Shown here one piece after another: positions 1-7,482 of a stretch of DNA of 64,000 nucleotides. This DNA is from Rhodocyclales bacterium (GTDB lineage Bacteria; Pseudomonadota; Gammaproteobacteria; Burkholderiales; Rhodocyclaceae). The position numbers and the translations under genes are program-made. A model generated the notes under the pieces. That model saw only the letters and a program-made list of their open reading frames with translations, did no database searches and was not told where the DNA came from. Position 1 is the first letter of the stretch, and every line of letters starts with the position of its first letter. The DNA is taken from positions 1-64,000 of the forward strand of contig JAPLQX010000035.1 in NCBI GenBank assembly GCA_026399435.1, in the 5' to 3' direction.

Positions 1-1243
1 CCCATGTCTTCTTCCCCAGCCCTCCGGCCAGATGCGCGACAGACGTGCAGACGCTGATCACCAGATCGAGCTGGTCAATGATCGCCGCGGTATCTTCGTA
101 ATCATCCACACCGTCCATCGGATCAAGCCAGCCGCGCGTCGCGACAAATGTGTCCATCTCGTCAGGCCGTCGGTCCTTCTGCAACGAGACCCACTGAATT
201 CCCGGCACCGAAAATAGCGGCGCAAGAAGCTCGAAGCTGATCGAGCGCAGACTGTCATTTGCTTGAGTTGGCTGACCTGCCCAGACCACGCCGACCCGTA
301 GAGGACGCCGCGCGACGTCAACCTGGTCGGCAAACAGCGCGGACCAACGTTTGCGCGCTGCCATCGGCACCGATAGATATGGAACATCAGCCGGGATGCT
401 TTCCGGAGTCGTACCGAAGCGGTAAGGCAGCGACGCCGTATAACAGTATGCGTCATACTGGGTCGGCGTTCTGCACGTGACCTCGATCCCTGGGATATCC
501 TCGATGAGCCGCCTCAAGGGCTTCTGAACAACTACGATCACCCTAGCCGCCCGCGCTGCAGCAAGGCGAGCGTAACGGACAAACTGCAAGGTATCGCCGA
601 ATCCCTGCTCGTGGTGGATCAGCAAGGTCTTCCCTGTCAGGTCGCTACCGTCCCAGCTGGGTGCACGAAAATCCGCTTGGCGTCGACCGGTTTCGGGCTG
701 CCAACGTGCTTCGTGGCCGATCCAGCCTTCCGCATAGTTTCCCAGCAGGAGCTGAAGAAAGCCAAGGTTGCAGCGAGTTCTGACATGACCCGGTTGCAGT
801 TGTAGGGCCTTTCGGAAAGCGAGTTCCGCATCGACGTAACGACCCGTACAATGACAAATCCAGCCGAGGTCGCAATAAGCCTCCGCCAGCAAAGGGTCGA
901 GCGTCAGTGCATGCCTGACCATCCGTTCGCCGATGTCGAACAGGTGGCGCGCAGTGGCAATCCGGCCACGCGCACGAAAGGCATCGGCCGACTCCGGATG
1001 CAAAGACAAGGCGTGTACAAAGATTGCATCGGCCTCGGCATCACGCCCCATGATGTAAAGGATCTCGCCGAGCACCAGCCGCGGCGCCAACGCTGTTGGG
1101 TCAAGCGCGACTGCCCTACGCACCAGACGCTCGGCCTCCGGAAAACGCCCCTGTTCTCTCAACAGGCGCGCTTCGTCGCAAAGCGGGCCGAACTCGCTCA
1201 CACGGGCCTCTGCGTTAGCGGAGCGGCTACGTTCAATGGCCAC
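1..1243 (-). CDS. TPR protein with C-terminal glycosyltransferase-like (GT9-type) domain, partial
   Basis: The reading frame runs from a GTG at 1243 (a TAG stop lies two codons upstream) to the left edge without a stop, so the C-terminus is missing. The first ~170 residues are tetratricopeptide-like repeats, with alternating small residues and segments such as ALDPTALAPRLVLGEILY and LGWICHCTGRYVDAELAF. The rest is the domain commonly fused to TPRs in beta- and gammaproteobacteria: GKTLLIHHEQGFGDTLQFVR, then GVVWAGQPTQANDSLRSI, then a C-terminal LDLVISVCTSVAHLAGGLGK. The fold resembles ADP-heptose-type glycosyltransferases. The usual D of the V-D-T-x-V-A-H motif is C here. Substrate is unknown. 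A second GTG at 1201 is an alternative start. It follows the signalling operon on the same strand after a ~270-base gap in which no gene is seen. Confidence 0.8.
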   Translation of the reverse strand, partial: MAIERSRSANAEARVSEFGPLCDEARLLREQGRFPEAERLVRRAVALDPTALAPRLVLGEILYIMGRDAEADAIFVHALSLHPESADAFRARGRIATARHLFDIGERMVRHALTLDPLLAEAYCDLGWICHCTGRYVDAELAFRKALQLQPGHVRTRCNLGFLQLLLGNYAEGWIGHEARWQPETGRRQADFRAPSWDGSDLTGKTLLIHHEQGFGDTLQFVRYARLAAARAARVIVVVQKPLRRLIEDIPGIEVTCRTPTQYDAYCYTASLPYRFGTTPESIPADVPYLSVPMAARKRWSALFADQVDVARRPLRVGVVWAGQPTQANDSLRSISFELLAPLFSVPGIQWVSLQKDRRPDEMDTFVATRGWLDPMDGVDDYEDTAAIIDQLDLVISVCTSVAHLAGGLGKKTW

Positions 1244-1516
1244 CGCCTAAGGAAGGGAGTAATAGGAAACTCAAAGGTACAACCTTCAATCTTCTCGGCT
1301 GCTTCACCATGGTCAATACCGAACATCACCCCAGTGCGCCAAGACGTTTCTCGACGACGTCGTGCCGAATTATGCATGAAGTACGCCCGCAATGATGCCG
1401 CGAGCCAAGCTTTCGAAGTTGCTACGAGCTGTGTTCCTTATGGGTCCGGACTGCGCAAAAACTATGGCTGGCAATTGTCGGTTCAATATGCCGGCAGAGA
1501 ACGCTAACAAACCCTG

Positions 1517-3139
1517 CTATTGCAGGATCATCTTTTCGTCCACCTGATCAATCTGCCCCGGATCGAGAAACTGCTCTGCATACCGCCGATAGACACCCTG
1601 TCTCACGAAAACATCGAACAGGTCGGGATCGATATGGCCGCCCTTCTTGAAATTGGCCATGATGCCCATGGCCTGTGACAGCTTCATGCCATGTTTGTAG
1701 GGGCGGTCGCGGGCCGTCAGCGCCTCGAAGATGTCGGCGATGCCCATCATCCTTGCCTGCACGGACATCTGCTCGCGGGTGAGGCCCTTGGGATAGCCTT
1801 TGCCATCCATGCGTTCGTGATGACCGCCGGCGTACTCAGGTACCCGGGTCAGGTGTTTCGGCCACGGCAGTTGCTCCAGCATCTTGATGGTGGCAACGAT
1901 ATGGTGATTGATGATGTCGCGTTCCTTCAGCGTCAGGGTGCCGGCGCGAATGGTCAAATTTTCAACCTCGTCGGCGGTGAGGAATTCGGTTTCGACGGCA
2001 TCGACATTGCGCCACTTTCGCCCGCTGCCGATGTCGCGCACGCGCTGCAGATCTGAGTCTTTCATCGCCTCGCCGCCGACATTGGTCTTGCGCAGGAACT
2101 CGCGATCCTCGTCAAGTGCTCGGACTTCCTCGTGGTATTGCTGCCAGATCGCCTCATCCGCCGCGGCATCGCCGCTGCCGCGCAGCGCCAGCTGCTTGCG
2201 CAGAGCATGAATCTCGGCGTCGCGCTTGAGCACTTCAAACCGGGTATCGATCAGATGTATGCGATCGAAGAGGGTTTGCAGCTTGGTGGCCTTGTCGACC
2301 ACATGAACCGGCGTAGTGACCTTGCCGCAATCGTGCAGGAGGCCGGCGATCTTGAGTTCGTAGCGATCGCGCTCGTCCATCCTGAAAGAAGCCAACGGTC
2401 CTTCCTGCGTCGCATCTGCGGCCTCGGCCAGCATCATGGTCAGGGCCGGCACCCGTTGGCAGTGACCGCCGGTATAGGGCGACTTCTCGTCAATTGCCAG
2501 GTTGATCAGGCTGATGAAGGACTCGAAAAGCTCTTCGAGTTGTGTGATCAGCAAACGATTGGTCAGGGCGATGGCCGCCTGCGAGGCAAGCGATTCGGCA
2601 AGACTCTGGTCGGCCGATGAAAACGCTTTTACCTGATGGTCCAGCGGATCGATGGCGTTGATAAGTTGCAGCACGCCAATGATTTCTCCCTCATGGTTCT
2701 TCATCGGGACCGTGAGGAAAGACTGCGAGCGATAGCCGGTACGCTGATCGAAACTTCGGGTGCCGGAGAAGTCGAAGCCCGCCTCGGTATAGGCGTCGGC
2801 AATATTGACCGTCTTGTCATGAATGGCAGCATAGGCCGCCACCATCGAGTCATTGGCTTCGCCCCGGTCATTCTTCAACGGCAAATTCGGAAAGTTGATG
2901 GCGTTGCCGGTGGTGCCGCCCATCGCGATGTGCAACGAGTCGGTGCGCAGAATCTCGAAGCGCAGCGCCTGGCCATCCTCCGTCATGCGATACAGCGTTC
3001 CGCCGTCGGCATGCGTAATAGTCTTGGCCGCGACGAGGATGGACTCAAGCAGCCGATCGATGTCACGCTCCTTGGAGAGCGCAGCACCAATGGCATTCAG
3101 TTGTTCGAGACGGCGAAACAAATCGCTGGAACTATCCAT
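1517..3139 (-). CDS. GAF domain - HD-GYP cyclic-di-GMP phosphodiesterase
   Basis: 540 aa. A GAF domain covers about residues 10-185 (D-Q-R-T-G-Y-R motif, then LTVPMKNHEGEIIGVLQLI). An HD-GYP domain follows from about residue 215. The metal-binding HD is in GLLHDCGKVTTP, and the family signature HHERMDGKGYP is intact, so c-di-GMP hydrolysis is expected from family knowledge. An insertion rich in charged residues (about 270-370) separates the HD and GYP halves. It is the last gene of the signalling operon, 9 bases after the GAF-ATPase gene, and both share the GAF architecture. Inferred role: a c-di-GMP-lowering output controlled by a small ligand or partner bound at the GAF domain. Confidence 0.9.
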   Translation of the reverse strand: MDSSSDLFRRLEQLNAIGAALSKERDIDRLLESILVAAKTITHADGGTLYRMTEDGQALRFEILRTDSLHIAMGGTTGNAINFPNLPLKNDRGEANDSMVAAYAAIHDKTVNIADAYTEAGFDFSGTRSFDQRTGYRSQSFLTVPMKNHEGEIIGVLQLINAIDPLDHQVKAFSSADQSLAESLASQAAIALTNRLLITQLEELFESFISLINLAIDEKSPYTGGHCQRVPALTMMLAEAADATQEGPLASFRMDERDRYELKIAGLLHDCGKVTTPVHVVDKATKLQTLFDRIHLIDTRFEVLKRDAEIHALRKQLALRGSGDAAADEAIWQQYHEEVRALDEDREFLRKTNVGGEAMKDSDLQRVRDIGSGRKWRNVDAVETEFLTADEVENLTIRAGTLTLKERDIINHHIVATIKMLEQLPWPKHLTRVPEYAGGHHERMDGKGYPKGLTREQMSVQARMMGIADIFEALTARDRPYKHGMKLSQAMGIMANFKKGGHIDPDLFDVFVRQGVYRRYAEQFLDPGQIDQVDEKMILQ

Positions 3140-3148
3140 GCCCGTTCC

Positions 3149-5527
3149 CTACTTGATGCAGACAGCCCGCACCTGCTTGAGATCGGTCACCCCTTGCAAG
3201 GACTTTTCCAGACCATCCATCTTCAGGGTCAGCATGCCATCCTCCAGCGCCTGAGCGACCAGTTGCACGACGCGGGCGCGCTCCACGATCAACTTCTTCT
3301 GCGGCTCGGTGCCTATCATCAACTCATGCAAGCCGACACGTCCCTTGTAACCGCTGCCGCCACAGGCATCGCAACCCTTGGCGCGGGTGAACACGAACTT
3401 GCCATCCTTGCCATAGTCCTTGAGCAGGCGCGCTTCGGTCTCTGCGTAAGCGGCCTTCATATCCTTCTTGAACGCCGTGGTATTTTCGAGTTCGCTGCAA
3501 TACTCTTTCATGAACAGCCTGATTTCCTCGGCGTCCGGCGTATAGCTCTCCTTGCATTTGCAAAGCCGCTTGGCCAGGCGCTGCGCCAGAATGCCGAGCA
3601 GCGCATCGGAGAAGTTGAAGGGGTCCATGCCCATGTCGAGCAGGCGAATGATGGATTCTGGCGCGCTGTTGGTGTGCAGGGTGGCAAACACCAGGTGGCC
3701 GGTAAGCGATGCCTCGATGCCGATGCCGGTGGTTTCGGCATCGCGCATTTCGCCCACCATGATGATGTCCGGATCGGCGCGCAGGAAGGCCTTCATCACC
3801 ATTGGAAAGTCCATTACCTTCTTGTTGACCTGGACCTGGCGCAGGCCCTTCTGTGTGATTTCCACCGGATCTTCGGCTGTCCAGATCTTGGTATCCACGG
3901 TGTTCAGATAGCCCAGCACCGAGTGCAGCGTGGTGGTCTTGCCGGAACCGGTCGGGCCGCAGACGAAGAACAGTCCATAAGGCTTGGAGATGGTCGCCTT
4001 GAGCTTGGTCAGATTGGTCGGCAGCACACCCAGCTTGTCCAGCGGGATCGGTTCGCCGCCGGCAAGGATACGCATGACGACGTCTTCGACACCACCGGAA
4101 GTTGGAATCGTCGCCACCCGCAGTTCGATATCCAGCGGGCCGTATTTCTTGAACTTGATCTTGCCGTCCTGCGGCTTGCGGCGCTCCGCAATATCCAGGT
4201 CGCACATGATCTTGAGACGCGCCACCATCGCATTGCGGTAGCTGGCCGGCACCTCGATGTACTTCTGCAGCGAACCATCGCGGCGCAGGCGGACCAGCAC
4301 CTTGTCCTTGCCAAGGCCCGGCTCGATATGAATATCGGATGCACCCATCTGATAGGCATCGATAATGATCTTGTTGACCAGTTTCACCAGTTCGTTGTCG
4401 GCTGCCGCGGAGATGTCGTCGGTGGCACTGCCGTCACCCTCGCCTTCGTCCTGATCGAGAGTCGACAACAGGTCGCCAACCGAGCTGTCGTCAGTGAAGC
4501 CGGGAACTCCGGCAGCGCCGAACAACTGATCAATGGTCTGCACGAACTCGTGGTTGGTGGTGACCCGATAGGCGACCTTCGCCCGCGGGAAGACATTGTT
4601 GACTACACGCGATCCCTTGACTTGCTCAGGATCCATGCAGACCACCATCACGCCTTCAGGCCCCTCTTCCACGGGAGCCCATTTGGCCTGCTCAAGAAAA
4701 TCCCGCTTGAGGTTCTTCAGCAAGTCTGCGGGTTTGATTCGGTCGGGCCGGAACGGTTCGTAAGGCACATTGAAGAACTTGCCCAAGGCAACGCCCAGAG
4801 CCTGATGCTTGACCTGAAACTCGTTGACCAGAACTTCTTCGATGTCGAGATTCTTCCGGCGTGCGGTCCGCGTCGCCAGCTCCAGCTCCTGCGGCGAAAT
4901 GACGGCGTCCGACACCAGGAAGTCGTACTTGGTCTTGACGGCCTGCGCCGGTTTGCTGCGCTGGTTGAACGCAATCGCCAGCGTCTCTGACAGCCCCTTG
5001 ACGCCTTCCTGCGCAATGGCGGCAAAAGGAGCCCCCGCCTTGTTGTTGATGATCTGGACGACGCCGAGCAGCTCGCCGCTCTGCGCATCGACGATCGGCG
5101 CCACCAGCATCTGCTTGGTGCGATAACCGGTCCGCTTGTCGACCTCCTGCAGGAAGCGCAGTGATGGATTGATCGCCTTGAGCTCCGCCTCGTCATAGAC
5201 GTCGCGGATATTCACGGTCTTTTTGGCCAGCGCAACATGGCCGGCGATACTCTGGTCGGCGATCGGCAGGCGCAGATCCTTGAAGGAATTCAGACCCGTC
5301 TTGACCTTGGAAACAATGGAAGCCTTGTCCTCACCGATGGAGTAGATCGTCAGGCGATCGGCATTGAACAAGCTGCAGATATCGCCGGACAGTTCCAGCA
5401 TGATTTCGTCTATGTTGGACGTGGCATGAACCTTGTTGGTAACGACCTGAAGGTTCTTGAAAAAGGCCAGGCGGCTGTCCACATCGGACGCAGCGGCATC
5501 GGCCGGTGCAGCAGGAACGGCACTCAT
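3149..5527 (-). CDS. GAF domain fused to GspE/PilB-family secretion ATPase
   Basis: 792 aa. A GAF domain lies at about residues 25-190 (D-K-R-T-G-Y-R-T). A GspE N-terminal-type domain follows (about 200-340), then the ATPase core: Walker A GPTGSGKTTTLHS, Asp box around TAEDPVEI, Walker B region IIMVGEMRDAET, His box TGHLVFATLHTNSAP. The C-terminal zinc-type motif is C-x-C (LCKCKE) instead of the usual C-x-x-C, with an intact CDAC further on. Members of this family power type II secretion or type IV pilus assembly, but this gene has no pilus or secretion gene beside it. It sits between cyclic-nucleotide and c-di-GMP signalling genes and overlaps the upstream gene by 4 bases (ATGA). What it drives is unknown. 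Confidence 0.88.
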   Translation of the reverse strand: MSAVPAAPADAAASDVDSRLAFFKNLQVVTNKVHATSNIDEIMLELSGDICSLFNADRLTIYSIGEDKASIVSKVKTGLNSFKDLRLPIADQSIAGHVALAKKTVNIRDVYDEAELKAINPSLRFLQEVDKRTGYRTKQMLVAPIVDAQSGELLGVVQIINNKAGAPFAAIAQEGVKGLSETLAIAFNQRSKPAQAVKTKYDFLVSDAVISPQELELATRTARRKNLDIEEVLVNEFQVKHQALGVALGKFFNVPYEPFRPDRIKPADLLKNLKRDFLEQAKWAPVEEGPEGVMVVCMDPEQVKGSRVVNNVFPRAKVAYRVTTNHEFVQTIDQLFGAAGVPGFTDDSSVGDLLSTLDQDEGEGDGSATDDISAAADNELVKLVNKIIIDAYQMGASDIHIEPGLGKDKVLVRLRRDGSLQKYIEVPASYRNAMVARLKIMCDLDIAERRKPQDGKIKFKKYGPLDIELRVATIPTSGGVEDVVMRILAGGEPIPLDKLGVLPTNLTKLKATISKPYGLFFVCGPTGSGKTTTLHSVLGYLNTVDTKIWTAEDPVEITQKGLRQVQVNKKVMDFPMVMKAFLRADPDIIMVGEMRDAETTGIGIEASLTGHLVFATLHTNSAPESIIRLLDMGMDPFNFSDALLGILAQRLAKRLCKCKESYTPDAEEIRLFMKEYCSELENTTAFKKDMKAAYAETEARLLKDYGKDGKFVFTRAKGCDACGGSGYKGRVGLHELMIGTEPQKKLIVERARVVQLVAQALEDGMLTLKMDGLEKSLQGVTDLKQVRAVCIK

Positions 5528-6591
5528 TCGACTGACTCCATGGCACCAGCGCGCGCCCTCATGCCGCCGTCAAGCAGGGCTGCATGAAATCCACGCTGGG
5601 AAAGCAAAAATGCGGCAGCGGAACTGCGACGTCCCGTCTGACAATAAACAATGTATTCCTTTGCCGGATCGAGCGCCGCCGAGGCCTGACGAATATCGTT
5701 GAGCGGGATGTTGATAGCGCCCGGATAGCCGTCACTTTGATATTCGGCCGGGAAACGTACATCAATCCATGTCGCGCCATCAGCAACCCGCTGCTCGGCC
5801 TCGTCGCCGGTCACGCTCTGCAGCAGGGGTGCGCGCAGCAGCTGGTTGAAATCCTGCTTCGACAAGCGCAGCAGCACGCCATCCGTGTTCATCGTCACGG
5901 TCGCATTGCGCACCGTATCGGCCACCAGGGCCTCTTCGCCGAAAGCATCACCTTCCTTGAGTTCCGCCAGCTGCACGGGAGACCCGGCGACGAGCCGGGA
6001 AACCTTGCAGCGCCCGCGTTCGATCAGGTAGTAGTAATCGCCGGGGTCACCCTGCCTGATGATGGTCTGGCCACGCTTCGCCGGGACGCGGCTGAACTTG
6101 GCCAACAGCGATTGGATATGGGCCGGAGGCAGGGAAGCGAACACACCGACGGTAATGTTGTCCACGCCGAGCATTCCGGACATCATGCGCCAGTCGGTTT
6201 GATCATCGCTGCCCTGCTCACTGTCGCCGGGGACGGCCAACTGGTTCCAGGTCACGACGATATCCAGCAGGTCTTCCTCCAGGCTGAGCAGTTCGACATC
6301 GGTGATAGCCTTGCTCGACACCGGCGTCTTCCCCAGGCGCGACACCGGCTCTGTAGCAAGATCATGGCCGCCGACCAGAACGCGCGAAGTACCATCCGGC
6401 ATGCTCGCCAGAAGCTGTCCCCGGACCAGATAGACTACCTGGCCGCCCCAGTCGTTGACAGCAAACGGGTCGGTGCCGCGCGTGAAGGAGTGCATTCGGC
6501 AACGCGGCAACAACTCACGCAGGCCCCCGCTGACCAGCAACGTCAGAGGTTGCAGGCGGGCCAGCAGGTCGATGCTCACCGGTTCAGCCAT
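5524..6591 (-). CDS. Cyclic nucleotide-binding domain - rhodanese domain protein
   Basis: 355 aa. The N-terminal ~120 residues look like a degenerate cNMP-binding barrel (VYLVRGQLLASMPDGTSRVL). A second, better-preserved barrel covers about 150-260: RQGDPGDYYYLIERGRCKV, then KEGDAFGEEALVADTVRNAT, which is the phosphate-binding-cassette region. The C-terminal ~90 residues are a rhodanese domain with an active-site loop CQTGRRSS containing the catalytic cysteine, and WIDVRFPAEY before it. There is no helix-turn-helix, so it is not a Crp-like transcription factor. In context it is a candidate cAMP reader, sitting 3 bases after the phosphodiesterase-like gene and about 0.9 kb after the cyclase. 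What the rhodanese cysteine acts on cannot be told from sequence. Confidence 0.85.
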   Translation of the reverse strand: MAEPVSIDLLARLQPLTLLVSGGLRELLPRCRMHSFTRGTDPFAVNDWGGQVVYLVRGQLLASMPDGTSRVLVGGHDLATEPVSRLGKTPVSSKAITDVELLSLEEDLLDIVVTWNQLAVPGDSEQGSDDQTDWRMMSGMLGVDNITVGVFASLPPAHIQSLLAKFSRVPAKRGQTIIRQGDPGDYYYLIERGRCKVSRLVAGSPVQLAELKEGDAFGEEALVADTVRNATVTMNTDGVLLRLSKQDFNQLLRAPLLQSVTGDEAEQRVADGATWIDVRFPAEYQSDGYPGAINIPLNDIRQASAALDPAKEYIVYCQTGRRSSAAAFLLSQRGFHAALLDGGMRARAGAMESVE

Positions 6592-6593
6592 GA

Positions 6594-7361
6594 TCAGATC
6601 TCGAACAGCTGATTGTTCTGCAGCATGCCCGGACGGAATTCGCCAATGCAGTCTTCAATCTCCTGCATGGTCAATTCGATCTGTCCGGGTTTCAGGTGAG
6701 TGATGAAGACTTCGGCATCGCGCTGCAAATTTGTCAGTTCCTCCAGCAGCATGCTCGGGCACAAATGCAGGGATGCCACAGCCAGCTGCTTTTCCCGATC
6801 GGAGAATGCACACTCGATGATCAGGTAGCGCAGATTGCGAATACTGTTGATGGCCTGCCACAGATCGGGACATGGCCCGGTGTCACCGGTAAATACCAGA
6901 CTGGCCTGCCCGGAATCAAGCTGATAGCCGACCGCCGGCACCGTGTGATTCGCCGGCAGCGGAATCACCTTGCGGCCATCGAGGTCCACCGCTTCACCCA
7001 CGCGTATCGGAGAAAAACGGAGAAAAGGCTTCTCCGCCGTCGGTATTTGACTGAAGTCGGGCCAGATGGCCCAGTTGAAGATATGGGCGCGAATGATTTC
7101 AAGTGTCGCCTCGGTCGCATGGACTATCAGCGGGCGATTGCGCATGTCACCCACGGTATCGACCATGAAGGGCAGACAGGCGACGTGGTCCAGATGCGAG
7201 TGCGTAATGAAGACGTGATCAATCTGGACAAGTTCAGCGATCGCCAGATCCCCGACTCCTGTTCCGGCGTCGATCAGAATGTCGTTGTCGACCAACAACG
7301 ACGTGGTCCGCAGATGTCGTCCGCCGATTCCGCCACTACAACCGAGAATGCGTACCTTCAT
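6594..7361 (-). CDS. Metallo-beta-lactamase-fold cyclic-nucleotide phosphodiesterase-like protein
   Basis: 255 aa from the ATG at 7361 (MKVRILGCSGG, the start typical of this family); the frame stays open to another ATG at 7406 with no better ribosome-binding site. The metal motif THSHLDHVA matches the H-x-H-L-D-H core of class II cyclic-nucleotide phosphodiesterases. Later metal ligands are plausible at NHTVPA, FTGDTGPCPD and FITHLKPGQ. Predicted cytoplasmic hydrolase of cAMP or cGMP. It lies between a cyclase and a cNMP-binding protein, so it is the likely eraser of the cAMP signal made next door. Substrate is inferred from context; a general MBL hydrolase cannot be excluded. Confidence 0.75.
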   Translation of the reverse strand: MKVRILGCSGGIGGRHLRTTSLLVDNDILIDAGTGVGDLAIAELVQIDHVFITHSHLDHVACLPFMVDTVGDMRNRPLIVHATEATLEIIRAHIFNWAIWPDFSQIPTAEKPFLRFSPIRVGEAVDLDGRKVIPLPANHTVPAVGYQLDSGQASLVFTGDTGPCPDLWQAINSIRNLRYLIIECAFSDREKQLAVASLHLCPSMLLEELTNLQRDAEVFITHLKPGQIELTMQEIEDCIGEFRPGMLQNNQLFEI

Positions 7362-7482
7362 TTTGTGGTGGCCGCCTGTGCCGGGCCGCCCCAAGCCGGC
7401 GGCCATTCAACAACCGGAAACCACGCAAGCGGTTGAACCGGTTTCACCCTCTTGCTTGGAAAGAAGGATTGAAGGTATTTTC

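Noticed and set aside
2636-4990. 784-codon open frame on the plus strand
   Set aside because: It is antisense to the GAF-HD-GYP and GAF-GspE genes, has low-complexity His/Arg-rich translation without any family motif, and is a GC-rich shadow.
7407-7482. Terminator between the cyclase and phosphodiesterase genes
   Set aside because: Short matching pieces such as TTCAAC/GTTGAA exist but form no stable stem with a T-run; the operon probably continues.
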